From the NCBI GenBank assembly GCA_016785225.1, contig JAFBJZ010000603.1, positions 806,001-870,000 on the forward strand: a DNA stretch of 64,000 nucleotides, read 5' to 3'. Below, piece after piece: positions 13,301 to 26,330 of this stretch (position 1 is the stretch's first letter; each line of letters begins with the position of its first letter). The translations under genes and the position numbers were made by a program. The notes beneath the pieces were generated by a model. It saw nothing but the letters and a program-made list of their open reading frames with translations, was not told the origin of the DNA and did not search any database. This DNA is from Psettodes erumei. Taxonomy: Eukaryota; Chordata; Actinopteri; Pleuronectiformes; Psettodidae.

Positions 13301-15599
13301 CCCCTGTAACGTGTTTGATGTTTGAAGTATATACAGCAAGCAGGGCCTGAGGAGTGGTCTTGGCTGTCATGGTGGGACCCTCGAAGGAGCCTGTGTTGTT
13401 ACAGGAAGGGTCCCAAGCCACGGCATTAGCTCTTATTCCCCACAGCCACTCATGACAAACCAGCAGGCCTTAGATGTGGCTTTTCCACACACACAAGAGC
13501 AGAGTGGTTAAGACTAATATTTTATAGACCTGTAAAAACAGCACCATAAACAGAGGCTTCACTGAGTAACACATGGGGGTCTTCTCTTGTAAACCAACAA
13601 CTCAAGGAGGCAATGATTTTTGTGTATGAGTGTGCATGTGTGTGCAGCCGTTATGACGCTGAGCGTTTAACCCCCATCTGTAAAATTAGGTGTGTGAATC
13701 TATGCATGTGAACTCAGCAGTTTTATAAGACCTGGCAGTCAGTGTTTCACATCCATCGCTTCAGTGTGGACGTAGTCTCCATAGCACTGTGTCAGCCACG
13801 ACTTTACTGACATCTCGGCTTTTCCTTGACGGTTGGTGTTTCTCATGGCAATAAACTTTATTTGCTGGCTGCATCTCCCACTGGCTTGACTTGCAAAATC
13901 ACACTTTCCTAAATCAAAAATTCAAATGAAATATAGTTCTCTGAAATACTGTATGGTGGAGTGTTCCCAGAATATGTTGTTCCTAGAAAACTGGGTGCTA
14001 AATTTCAGGAATGCATCTGAAACCAAAATGTGGGCCAAATGGTTTCTACGAAAGCCAAACTTGGAAAGAGAGTGACACCACGACTTTTTGGGCTATCAAT
14101 AGACATCATTATGGTGGGAGATGGGACGGGGGGTTGCAGAAGGGGAGTAGGAGGAGGGGGTGTCTTATAACGATCATGTTGCTCGTGATTTGGAGTACTG
14201 AGATGATTGATCCACTGCGTGAGCATTCTTCCTCTGCAACCTTAATGGACTAGATGGTAGGCACTGAGGCCGACATTGTTTTTAGAGTCACACACATGCA
14301 CATGCACATGCACTCATACACACACGCAAACACACACTGCAGCACAAAGCCAAGAGCCATGAGAGCCACCACACATGAATGGAGATAAATGCAGTGAGTG
14401 CCTGAGGTTTCCAACGTGGCTGTGTTATATGAGTAAATGATTAATCCGCATAGTTGGACCCTGTCTCCTGTCCACAGCGGCATACTCCAAGGCCACACAG
14501 CTGGTACCAATTTGCGTGCCCCCGCCACATCGTGATCCAACTGCATGTGTAGGAATCATGGCTTATCGCGGCAGTAATTCACTCCTTCCTCTCATGCTGA
14601 GGCTATTCTTGGCTTTTCTGCCTCTTTATTTTTAGTCACGACTGCTTCTCTGGGTCATTGAAGTGGTTTTGATGTGGTGTGTCAGCTCAAAGCAATGGAC
14701 CCTGCCTGGGTCCTAAAGTGTCATGAATCACCTTTGGGATGCATGCTTAACTACAGTCACAACCTCCCTGACCAATACAAAAACTGCTTTGTGTTGCTTT
14801 GTTCTTCTTGAAAGCTGCAGATGTTAACAGTCACCTGGATGTGGTGAAACCAAGTACGCATCTGTGTTTTTTCGCTCTTTCGCGTGACTGTTCATGTTTG
14901 GGTGTACGTTTACACATAAGAGTATGTGCGTGTTTGACTCTGCCCCCTCAGTGCATCAGGTTTAAATGGTATCTTGCTTAAAAGAATCTGGGCCCCATTA
15001 AAGCTCTGGCAAATGAAAACACAAATAAAAATAGACTGGCCAGTCTCTGATAAATCTTCATTTGAGCGTGTCTTCTCTTCATCAAAGTGGTCATAGGACA
15101 TGTGTTGCATATTCCAGGCTGCAGCAGACACTGAGGTGACCTCTCAGGAGGACGGAGGGCCCCCAGGCTCCTCATTTGATGACCTCATTCACCTTTCGGC
15201 GGGAAATGAACTCGTCTCCCTGTCCTCTGTCTTGGCTCACGCCCGGGTTCCTGGGTAGACTGGGAGCCACAGGGAACATGGACTGCATCCCAGATTAACA
15301 TAATGGAGTTAATTGATTAACTAAAGTTCAGTTGGGGTACAGTCCTTGAATACACTCACTCCTTTTCTATTTGTTACTCACTGGGGTCCAAGATTACCTC
15401 ACTCCATTTGTTGCTTCATACCTGAATGTGAGCTCTCGGTTCACATTGATAGTAATGACAGCTCCCTTTGTCTCTTTCAGTTGCTTTTTCTTTGTCCTGC
15501 TCTCTTATTTCTGTTGGGCTCCGTCTGGACACAGAAAGCAGATGGACCAGTAGCTCCAGCTCTAGAGATGAATGTAGATAGACCATTTCCATAGATATA
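10391..15599. other. Gene-free stretch
   Basis: Mixed unique-looking sequence with short TG/CA and CT microsatellites (12.09, 12.23, 14.29 kb) and a G-rich purine patch at 14120..14160. 11400..11990 has an unusual phrase-like composition that may be an old transposon, not assignable. Confidence 0.55.
12226..12254. repeat. (CT)n microsatellite
   Basis: CT repeat with CCC interruption. Confidence 0.85.
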
Positions 15600-15915
15600 G
15601 AAGAAACAGTTTGATATTTTGAGAAGTACTTTTGTCTAATTTCATGCCAGAATTACCTTTTTGTATTAATGTTTTCTACTGAGCATTAGAGGAGCTGGTA
15701 GGTGGATTTTTATTAACCTTCAGACAGAGCCAGCCCAGCTACATTCAATGTTTCCAGTGTATGCTAAGCTAAAGATAAGCTAACTGTCTGCTGGCTGAAG
15801 CTTCATATTCAGTTGAGCAGTATCTCATCTAAACTCTTGAAAAGTCTTTAAAAAGTTTATTTCCCAAAATTTAAACTGTTTTCCTTCAAGGAACAGTTCA
15901 TTTGGGATTATTCTT
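15600..15915. repeat. Palindromic interspersed element, partial copy
   Basis: Begins AGTTTGATATTTTGAGAAGTACTT, contains AGCCAGCCCAGCTACATT and ATGCTAAGCTAAAGATAAGC, and ends ...TTTATTTCCCAAAATTTAAACTGTT. Same family as the element at 23.9-24.46 kb. Confidence 0.6.
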
Positions 15916-17999
15916 GTTTCATGTTAAATTATGACTGTTAATACCAACAATCCCAACTATCTGCCGGTAAGATAAGAAAGAGAGCAAACAAAGGGGAATT
16001 AAGCAGGATTAGGTACTGTAATATCTCATATTTGATGTGTTAAACATAATAAGAAAGAGTTACATCTGGTTTGAGGACTTTAAAAGCTGGATGGCTAATA
16101 ATTTCCTTCAGCTAAAAAGTAACTAAAGTGAAAATCTTTGGCCCGTCTAAGTCCAGAAACCATCCCACGAGTAAACTTGACCTAACCCTTTATGTTAAGT
16201 CAGGCAAAGAATCTGTGCTTTGTCTTTAAATCTCTATATTAAAAACAAATCATTTCTGCTGTTAAAAATAGTTATCTTTCATTATTTATACTACATAATA
16301 TATAATATATACATATTTGCTTATATGTTATATTTACATATCCTTTGTACAGCACTTTGGTCAGTGTAAGCTGTTTTTTTTTTAAGAAATAAACTTCACT
16401 TACTTATAAGATAATTACACAGGTTATGTAAAGAGTATAAAATTGGGAATGGGATTACAAAAGAAAAGACTGTCCTGTCTTTCTATAGAGGTATTCTGAA
16501 GTGTTGAACTCCATCTTAACTTCATTTAACTCCAAACTGTTTTACAACACTATTACAGGACAGTCTGTAAAATGTAAGACCCGGTCAAAAGCCTTCTGTG
16601 TTCAAGCTTGGAATGGATTTCAACCATGTTGGGAGCTGAAACCATGTTTAAAAACCTCAAGTGACAACAGACAGTCAGAAAAACCAAAGTCTTGCCGAAT
16701 CTCCATGTCTGCTGTCAAAACACTTTTGTTTGAATGGCATATATGGATGCAGTTCCAAGTGTAGTCTTCATGTTGCAAGCTCTCTTGTTCCTCTACACAC
16801 ATACACACACAGGGATATTCACACAGAGACACACATATTCCACCATGATACAATATATCATACATCACTACAAACGGCAGCACCAGAGGAGTAAAGAAAA
16901 TTTGCTTTCAAGAGACTCCCACAGTGAGGGTGCTGTATGGTTGGTGGTGAAAATTAAGGTTACACTCTGGCCAGTCACAACCCATTAGCTGTAAGACCTA
17001 TGCCGATGCGTGAGCTGAACTGTTGTTAGGCTAGTTTTATATGATCCAATGAAGTGCCCACAGGCAGTATTTAGCCAGCTGCCTCTTACATGGATGAGCC
17101 AAGAAGCTGGGCATCCTTCATTTAGTCTTTCTTCAGCATTGATGCAACTCTGACGGATAAAAGATGGAATACAGGTTGAGGATAGAAACGAGCAGTAAGG
17201 GGAATAGATGGCAAAGCAAAGCCAAAGTAATATAACTGGTTTTCACAGCACAGCCAACGAGCATTGAAGAAGGAAAAAGTGTCAGGGATGAACTGAGGTA
17301 ACGTCTAATGCTCTCCTGCTTACGGGCTTATGTAGATCAGTGTTCCCTCATTAAAATATCTCAACAGGATGAACCTCGTCCTCATCTTAGGAGGGCAACT
17401 ACAATCTCTTTAAAGGCTTCATATCAGCTTCAAAATTAGCTTCATAATGCGTGTACATGCATGTGTGATTATGTATCATTGCAGCTGCAGGAATACATGT
17501 GTGAAAATGTGTCTGTGTAAGAGAGAGACAAGCTGAGAGAGGGTTACTCAAGGTAGCTCCTGTTGTGGCAGATAAGATGCCAGTGGCTATTCAAGGATTT
17601 GCCAAGATGCCAATTTCTATTATCAGAGTTCCTGTTAATCACCCCCAGGGTGAAAAATATTGGAGAAATATTGTGGTGCAGGTGACATGCTGACAGACAC
17701 GTTTTTGATGTCAGTCTCACTGATAACTTTTAGGAATGTGCAACCACTGTGAAGACTTATTAGTTCTAAATATAAGCTTTCAGAAATATTAATAATGTCT
17801 GAGCAATCAAGTAGACAATTTGACATCCAGCTTGTCTATTATCTATCCAGAGCAGCTATAAAGCATTCAAGCAAAAGTTCATCGAGTAGCAAATTTTAAA
17901 CATTTACCCTTCTTGAGTTGTTGTATATGTGTTGTGAAATAACCCTTTATTAGGAGCCTATAAGGACCAAATGTTAAAATATGGGCGATGAGCAAACAT
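15916..17999. other. Gene-free stretch
   Basis: AT-rich, with a short CA run near 16797..16812. I see nothing else. Confidence 0.6.
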
Positions 18000-18175
18000 C
18001 TGTCGTTATAAATGTGGTTAATTGGTTGAGGAGTGAGCTTTTGTGTTGCTGGTAGACAGATTGTTTAAACTTCTCTTTCCTTCTCCTTTTTGCCATTATG
18101 CTAAGCTAAGCTGACAGCCACCTGGCTCGAGCTCCACAGTTAGCTGTTAGCAGATAGTATCCCACTCAAAGCAGC
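18000..18175. repeat. Palindromic interspersed element, fragment
   Basis: Contains GAGCTTTTGTGTTGCTGGTAGACAGATTG and TTATGCTAAGCTAAGCTGAC followed by GCTCCACAGTTAGC. This corresponds to one internal arm of the same family as the 23.9 kb copy. Confidence 0.5.
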
Positions 18176-18184
18176 AAACGGACC

Positions 18185-18490
18185 CACAGAGCAGACTCAG
18201 AGACAGGAAACTCCAGCAGGGGCCACAACAAGCTTACAAGGAAAATTAGGAACAAAACTTAAACACTCTCACAGGGGTGATGAAGCACAGAAGGGGAGGG
18301 GAAGTCAACGAGACACTGGTGCAGCATATTATTACGGGACAGGTAATCACCTCATCCTCACCCCATCAGAGTGGGGGAACTTGATAGGATGTGGGATCAG
18401 AAACAAGCTCAGACAAATGTTACCAAAATAAAACAGGACACACCAAATAAGTCATGCATGACAAAAAACATAATTCAGGTAAATTGATAG
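18185..18490 (+). repeat. Interspersed repeat related to the 7.8 kb copy
   Basis: GAACAAAACTTAAACACTC, AACGAGACACTGGTGCAG, GACAGGTAATCACCTC and AAAATAAAACAGGACACACC run in the same order as the 7.8 kb element but are more decayed. It lies next to the foldback fragment at 18.0-18.18 kb. Confidence 0.35.
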
Positions 18491-18676
18491 CTTCTGACAG
18501 ATAGCAGTTGTCAGAGGGATATAAAAGTTTTTTTAAAAAGTAAAAAGGAAAAAAAGTTCTATTCTAAGTTCTAATCTATTTTCCAAAATGATCAGCTTCA
18601 TTTAAGAAAAACAGAAAAAACATATAATTTCAAGTACATCTTCTTAGAAAACACTACCATGGAGGGTTTGGGTTAT

Positions 18677-19050
18677 AATAATAATAATAATGATAATAAT
18701 AATAAAGTTCATTTATATACCACATTTAAAAACAGAGTTTACAAAGTGCTTTGACAAGCAAAAGCCGAGAACACAGAGACAAGAAAAGACCAAACCAAAA
18801 AAAACAATGAAAAAATTCAAAAGAAATGGAATAAAAACAATAAAACTAGTAAAACTGATCACAGAAAGGTGGTTAGAAGACAATTAAAAGATAAAATCAC
18901 AAAAGAGGGATTAGAAAGAATAAAACAATAATAGCAAAGAAGGAATAAAAGGCCAGAAAGACAAAAAGGAATAATAAAAAGTTAACTTCAATGAAAAGCA
19001 AGTCTTATAAAAATGGGTTTTAAGAAGTGATTTAGAACTGATTCTGTGCG
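18677..19050 (+). repeat. Interspersed repeat with (AAT)n head and A-rich body
   Basis: An (ATA/AAT) microsatellite (18677..18706) is followed by GTTCATTTATATACCACATTT, ACAAAGTGCTTTGACAAGC, a long A-rich body, and ATAAAAATGGGTTTTAAGAAGTGATTTAG. The order matches a dispersed fish repeat I have seen often. No protein is encoded. Confidence 0.45.
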
Positions 19051-19053
19051 ATA

Positions 19054-19083
19054 TGTGTGTGTCTGTGTGTGTGTGTGTGTGTC
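19054..19083. repeat. (TG)n microsatellite
   Basis: About 30 bases of TG with one TC interruption, at the tail of the A-rich repeat. Confidence 0.9.
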
Positions 19084-21259
19084 TGGATCTCAACATGCAC
19101 CACCACATCAGTCAGCAAATCCTCCATAAACAACCTAAAACAGAAAGAAAGGAAATTAAAACCTAATTTTGCTCTTAAATCATTGCACCTGTGTGTGACA
19201 GACTGGGGCCTCTCGGGGCATTGTGTGCGCAAGTGTGTGTGTCTGAAGGTTTGCGGGCTGCCAACACCTCAGTTCTTCTCACGTTTGGCCAAGCACAACA
19301 CTGGCATGGTAGCAAAATGGCCTTAGCGAGCGCTTGGCAGGGGCATCCAACAACAGAACGGCAAGCTGAGGCAGCACATATTGAGGCTATACAAGAAGAG
19401 GACTCACCCTCAACTCTGCCCTACAATCCATGCTGCCACAACACAAGTTAGATTGACAGATTAGCATCTCGTTGTAGTAGCCATTGACACACCTCTATAA
19501 CAACTGATGACATTTAATGACATTGAGTTCAGAACACATGCAGTGATAGCAGCATCTGCCAAAGGCAGCTAAATGTAAATCCAGGGAAGCAGAGGTCCCA
19601 GACTGCTGGCTTTGGCCTCTTGCTGAGCTCTGGCACTGATATTGAATCATATTGCAAGCATTAAACATCATTCAAATAGAAGTACTGAAATCTCCCTGTA
19701 TGTTATAGTGACATTTATACATTTTGTTGGGCTGCACCATAACTATTTAACTGTTTTGTGGGCAAAAAAGAAGCACTGATAGATATTATTTGTCAAATCC
19801 AGTTTTTCCATCATTCATCACGGGGGTAGAGGTAATTGTGGATGGTACAGCATATGGAACATTCCATTAAGGGAGGAATGACTGGAGTGGACAGATTCAG
19901 CATCTCTCCTGTGCTGGACAGAGCTTTCGAACTGTCCTCCATTAAGGCATGTGTTCTGATGAGTGATTCAGTGTGTCTATATTGGGCAGGAACTCGAAAC
20001 AGTGACATGAAAACGCAGTTGGCAGCAGCTTCACAAATCCCACATCAGGCCCAGGGAAACCATAATCACCACTTTCATTTTTCAGCCTTGTTTATTTCAG
20101 AGGCTGGGGTTACAATTAAGACCATTTGCCTTGCAATTACTGTGTTAAAAATAATAAAACAATTTCGGCCTACCTAAAATACCTGCATTTTGTGTAATGA
20201 TTCAGGGCGTGCAAATTGAAATTGCAATGTTTGGACATTGTCAGGGAGCTGTGTGAAGCTGCCAGAGTGATAGAACTATGTTTGTCTGGATGTTTGTCTG
20301 CTTCTGGATTGCTAGCACTTTGTCAGCATGCAGCCAAACCCTGGTCACAATTTCTGCTTGACCTTCATAGGATAATTTTAGCTGTGTGGATGTATAATGT
20401 CATGATTTACTGCAAGGATTAGTTTTTCAACAGCCACAACGTAACTGAGGAACGTCTCCCCAGGGCCAGTAAGTAAATTCCGCTGACAGTAACCCACCCC
20501 GCCAACCCCCTCTCCCATCCACCCACATGCTCTCCCACCACAACACTTACCCTAATTTTCCCAATAAAGTCACACAGCTCAGCCAATCTCTACCCTCAGG
20601 CCAACATCTAACCATCGATGTACACAAACATTTTGAGGGGCAGAGGCCTGGTTCAAAAATGGACCCCAATGCGCACTTCCTCATTGTGCTGTCACCACAG
20701 CTCATCCCGGGGTTGGCTCACCGTCATATGAACAGTGTCCGATAAATGACAGCCTTCTGTGTCATGTTGCCCACTAGCAGATTGTGTCAGTCTCATGATC
20801 GAGCACATGCATATACACAGCACAAGCAAGAGGATGACTGAAAAACATGTTTTTACACTGTTTTGAGACACCTTTTGTCTGCAGACACTGTATCTGTAAT
20901 AATTAATCCTGCATTTTGCATTTATGTGTCAGGAAATTAACTTGCATTTAAGTCACATGACAGAGGCTGGGGCTCACTGATTAGCCAGTTAATACCCATG
21001 TTTATTATTCTGCACACTGACATATTGGTGACAGTAATGTGCAATGAGGCAGGAGTGTACCAGTAGAAGAGAAGGGGACATCATCAGTCATTGTCAATAA
21101 TCAAGGCTTCCAAACACTTTGAGAAATTTGCTTTGCAAATGTTTATAAGGTATAAAATGCACTCACCATGAAACGACTTTGATTTTTCTTTGGGAGCAGC
21201 AGAACAACCTGTTAACACTGAAATGTTATCATGTTATCAGCAAAAACATTAAGATTCAC
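19084..21259. other. Gene-free stretch
   Basis: No supported exon. Open frames here are short and lack splice or start context. Confidence 0.55.
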
Positions 21260-21655
21260 TCTCCTTTCGGCTCTGTTTTGGTCTTCACCATCTCCTGAAC
21301 AGCATTCTCCACCTGGTCTCTAACTTCCCCTTTGGTTTGGTGCTAGACATGTAGTGTAGTGTACAGTGGGTTTGTCGGCGCTTTTGTGCTAAAATACATC
21401 TGCCTGCCACAGCTGCTAACAAGATCATGACAGCGGTGTGAGAGTGAATCAAAACAGTTAAGTCTTGGACCATAAAACCAAAACAATGAGCTGCAAGATG
21501 CTAAACAGTTCTCTGGAGCAGAGGGGAACTGTGGAGTTGGGTAATAGTTTTCTGTGAATATGTCACTGCAAGCAAATCATTTTACATCAAATATAGTTGT
21601 TTCATCCACTGCTGATGTGAAGAAATATTGATTTGTGCAGCTTTAAGGATGGATT
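21260..21655 (-). repeat. Interspersed fish repeat (minus orientation)
   Basis: The minus strand begins TCCTTAAAGCTGCACAAATCAATATTTC and includes a GAGCTGCAAGATGCTAAACAG block with a TCATTTTACATCAAATATA stretch (as read on plus). I recognise this combination as a dispersed teleost repeat. Class unknown. Confidence 0.45.
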
Positions 21656-23198
21656 TCAGAAAGCAAATCTGTGACACACAGACACAAAACAGTGTACTGT
21701 AAAAGAGTAAAATGATCAAAAAACTGGGATCATGAAATCCATATAAAAACTACTGATTAAATCTTTCAATATCAACAAAGAAAAATGTCTATCATCCCTT
21801 TGTCTCTCATACAAACCTTTAATCATTTTCCCTTTTTTCTATGCTTTCCTACAGGTTCATCCTTTTATCACCTTACATGCCCCTGAATATTGCCCTCAGG
21901 CCTCTTACCATTCTGCATCATTTTAACTTTCCATCCCTCCAGCCCTCTGTTATCTTTTAAAGACTGAAATCTATCCACTCTTGCAAGAACTGTGAGACAT
22001 TTGGCACTATTGAGCACCACAGTGTGTTTGCAAGGGCGCCACGGATATGGATGTCCGTGTTTCATGTTTTTAATCCAGTTGTTGTGGAATTTTATTCAGA
22101 CTGTGACACATGTGCTGTAAAGATGAGAAATAGCGAGCCCATAAAAGTTGTGCGTCACATCACACGCAATGCAAGCCGTATAGGCACGAGGTCTGGCTGT
22201 GCCGTGCGGGGGACAGCTCGCAGTGCACGGAAAGCTCATGTCTCACACCAAGCTCTGTGCTGCAGGCCCACGTACACTAATTAGACCTGATATACAGTCT
22301 GATGTGTGCTGATTGAAAGCAGGCTCATCTAACTCAGGACAGGGTCCTGTTGCACTGCTGTGGAACGCAGGAGGGTGTCATTTTTTTTTTCCAGGCACTG
22401 GCCTAAGGTCACTTTCATGGTCTCCAGACAAATTTCTTTGGTAGTGATTTAGAAAGGGTAAACTGATGCAGATCTATGGGTATTATGCACCAGCTTATTG
22501 ACGGCGTAAAAGGATGTGGTGGTTTACGTTCTCGCAGGGCTCTGCAGCTCGCAACCAGCTGTCCATGTGGCGACAGCTTCAGCTTCACACAGAAATGAAT
22601 GGCATGCACCAGGCAGCACAGACCACAGTACCATGCCAACCATGCCAGGCACTCCCGCAGTGCCTCTTGCAGCATGCGTCCTGTGCTGAATGTGCTAGAC
22701 TACAGTCCCTTGCCTGAGAAATGATAACAGAAGAACAATAAGCCCTCATCTTTTGTTTTCTACCCGTATCTCTCTGTTTCATTCATGAATTTATCATGCA
22801 GATTGTCTCTGCCCTGAGCAAGACATTCACGGATGAAGACAGTCTGATACACCTGATATTTTCCAGGCAGTACTCTTCGCTATCCTCGCTGCCTCTCTCT
22901 CATGAAATGGATCGCTTGGTAGGTAATGAGATGGCATGACTGTTACCTAAGGTTTTACTGCAACTGCAACCAAGCATTTGGAAGATTCAGTCATCAGTCT
23001 TTCAGCTACTAAGCTACTACTAAGCTATTTCAGGTATTTACTGTTTTCAACAGAAATTATAGTATTAATATTTGCAGATTCTGTGTATGGATTCCATTAG
23101 AAATGTTTTATAAGGTTGAAAGCCTTGCATATAGCAGGACTTATCCAATGGATCTGCAAGGGGAATGCTCTCAGTACCCCCTCCAGCAGTTACACTTC

Positions 23199-23234
<36 letters not shown>

Positions 23235-23802
23235 TGGGATAGTTTAATAGCTCAGCTCAATAGCATGTAAAGAACAGCCATCCTTGTGATTTTACAGCTG
23301 GTTTGCAATTGTAGAATAATTACAGATTAAGAAAACATGACTTGTGTCAATGAAATAATGGCAACCCATTGACAAATATGCCTTTAGCAGCCCAACACCT
23401 GGTGAAAGACCAATTGTTGGGTTTAACAGCATGCCAGCTTGAAAAGAACACAGCGGGTACACCAGATTCTCTTTTCCAACATTTGTCTTTGTAATGAACT
23501 GAAATTTCTCTTAGGGATGGGACACCTGCCATTTGTACGGCGCTTAAACACATTGTGTTCCAATACGTTTTTCAGTGACCCAGAGGTGATTTGACTTTCC
23601 TTCAACTCACACATTATTAGACAAAATATCCAATTTCTGTTTCTTCTGTAAGGACTGTATTGTATGTGCAATCATTGAGTGTCCAGCGGAGTTGTTGACT
23701 TGACTGATGGTTGCCACAACTTAATAACGGTCCATCACCAACTATTTAATTTCTATTCATAAGGACTGCTAACATTGGCAAGTTCACCTATTGCTTTAAA
23801 AG
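21656..23802. other. Gene-free stretch
   Basis: Holds a GC-richer block at about 22020..22290 (see findings) and the TA microsatellite at 23.2 kb. No gene is seen. Confidence 0.55.
23204..23233. repeat. (TA)n microsatellite
   Basis: Fifteen or so uninterrupted TA units. Confidence 0.95.
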
Positions 23803-23894
23803 CTTTCCTTGGGCTGGTGATTGCCAACCCCAACAGTAGCAAAACTGTGTGGTTACTGTACAGGTGGGATGGACAACCACCAGCCCAAGGAAAG
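23803..23894. repeat. 92-base hairpin with 17-base perfect outer arms
   Basis: CTTTCCTTGGGCTGGTG (23803..23819) is exactly complementary to CACCAGCCCAAGGAAAG (23878..23894). Pairing continues imperfectly inward for about 13 bases. It abuts the foldback element beginning at 23895. Confidence 0.75.
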
Positions 23895-24460
23895 ATCTTA
23901 AAGGAATATGTGAACTTACACTTATTTTTCTGGCTGAGAGTGATATGAAAAGATAAATACCATTCTTGTGCATGCTTTATTTGTATCTGGAGCTTGCAAC
24001 AGGTTAGCATAGCCTAGCATAAAAGCCTGGAAACTTGGAAAACAGGTGGCAACGTTTTTTTTCCAAAAGAAACACAATCTGACTTCCAACCCCCCTACAG
24101 CTCACCAGGTCAACAGGTTATATCTTTGTTTCTTTAGTCCATGTGAAAACTGGTCTAAAAACAAGAAGCTGCTGTTGTCGTTGCAGTGGCTTGTCTCTTT
24201 CCCCCTTATATTTTGTACAGATTAGACAAATAGGATATAAAGTAAAGTGCTTTAGAGGTGCTGGAGGGCAGATCTGGTTGCCTTCAGACGGAGACTGGCC
24301 AGCTGTTTCTTCCTGTTTCCTGTCTTCATGCTAAACTAAACTAACTGGCCACCAGCTGTACATTAAAATTCAGCATACACATTTGAGTTGTATTGATCTA
24401 CTCTTGGCAAGGGAGGGAATAAGTGTACTTTCCAAAAACATTGTGAAAATGAGGTGTCAA
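23895..24460. repeat. Palindromic interspersed element, near full-length
   Basis: One end reads GGAATATGTGAACTTACACTT...GGCTGAGAG and the other ends ...CTCTTGGCAAGGGAGGGAATAAGTGTACTTTCC, so the ends are inverted copies. Inside, TTAGCATAGCCTAGCATAAA and TTCATGCTAAACTAAACTAAC are likewise mirror copies. This is a non-coding foldback/MITE-like family I recognise as abundant in percomorph fish. The copy is about 560 bases and moderately decayed. Confidence 0.65.
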
Positions 24461-26256
24461 TCCCATACTTTTTGCAAAACTTTCAATACATAGTTGGGCT
24501 GTATTGTTTGGGTGGCTTGTATACAAGAAATGTATGTAATTTCTGTATGTACTTAAGTATTATGTGCCTTGAAAGTAACTGCCATTTCCATATTTAGAAA
24601 TAAAAAATAAATAGTATAGTAGTATATATACTAGTATAGTAAAAAAAATCTGCAATGACTTATTCCTTTATTTAATGGCTTTCTAAGAAGTTTTTGAATC
24701 ATCCTTTTTTGTAGTTTCCCTGTGCATTGCATTGTGGGACTTTCTATCCACATTCATAAGTGCAGTGATTTGAAGTGCATTTATTTTTTAATCATTCCAG
24801 TGTGGATGTACCACACAGTCATACAGAAAAACAGAATATAGAATTAAATTGGAACACATCCCAGCCGTGTCTCATATATAGCACATAGAGGCAGCCATCA
24901 TAAATGCTCCCACCACAAATTATGGCTTCATCTCAAAATCTCTGCACTTCAGATATAAAACTTTTTTTCTCCTTTAAATGCCAGACATCGTACAGAATGA
25001 CATACGTATGAGCCAACTTCGGGACGCAAATCTGGTGTAAGAATATGCTGATACAACTATACTTGGTTATACTGTGTTTGAAAAAGCGCAGGCTCTGTTA
25101 CTGACAGGGGATAAACGCAGGAGAGATGCATGATAGTGGACACTGGTTTGTCCTGTGATTTAGCTACCAGTTGGGACTTCTCACAGCAGCACTGATTCAC
25201 TTATACAAGTCATTTCGGTAGCGTCAGCTGAGGCCAACAGTAATGATGAGTTGCAGTATGCCAACCACATGGTGGACGCTGCCTCACTCGCAGCCGCCTC
25301 AGACTGTCTGTGCAGAGGTACACCTTGCTCTCTTAGCAGCAAAGAGAGGAGCATGCCAGAAAATGGGTGGGTGGAGGGGGGGCACCCAATCATTTTCATC
25401 CCTTAATCAAACTGACCTTTCTGTCTTTTACATGCATGGACAAACCCATATAACCACAATGCACATACTGCATGGATAGACATGTATGGACACGTGGCAC
25501 GTTCTAATTTTACCTCACAGGTGATACAGTTTACAAGATTGAAAGTTGATTTTGTTTGTGTTGTTTTACTTTTTCCTCTCGCTCTCCATCCAACTCTCGT
25601 CTTCCCGTCTCTTTCCTCCTCCTCCTCCATCCATCCCTTTTCTGTCTCCCACTTAAAGCTGCTTCTCCTCTCTGTTGACAGCTTTGCTCGGCTGAAAAAA
25701 AAGACACAGAATTACTGAGTAAAAGGGAAAAAGAGAGCAAATAACAGCTCTTAGAATGTTTGGATTGTGAAACCAGAACATTAGTACAAACCATAATGGC
25801 TGGCCCAGAGAGCCCAGCGCCTCTCCAGAACTTCACTCTCACAGGCAATGATGTAACGCCAGCCATTTCACATGAAGCATTCGCTTGTTGCACTCCTCAA
25901 AGTCTATTTATACCTTCTTCGTCTACTCAAAATAAAGCAGCCTATGTTAGGCTGATGCCCTTTAAATAGCTTTAGATTTGTTTAAGATGAAGGAATTAGA
26001 ACACAGGTTTATGGTAGCCTTAGCATACGAACTTTGAACTGCTTAATGACTGCAGAAAACAACATGAGCTATTTATCACAAAAATAATGAAAAGAAGAAC
26101 TTTTTGATGTCAGAGGACAGTGCCTGTGGTGATGTTCTGCTCTCAGAGATCCATAAATGACTGAATTAATGGATATAAAATACAAATGACTCACTCAGCT
26201 GGCAGGTACAACCTGCTGCGCTGTTCGGGATAGATACTTTTACTACAACAGAGCAA

Positions 26257-26262
26257 TGTGTG

Positions 26263-26303
<41 letters not shown>

Positions 26304-26330
26304 CTGTGTGCACGTGCGTGTGTGAGTGCG
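26257..26330. repeat. (TG)n microsatellite
   Basis: Long TG array with CG interruptions and a degenerate 3' side. Confidence 0.95.

Noticed and set aside
25531..25893. 120-codon minus frame rich in Arg/Glu/Lys
   Set aside because: Its C-terminal half is the complement of a CT/TCC-rich tract; low complexity, no homologous domain.
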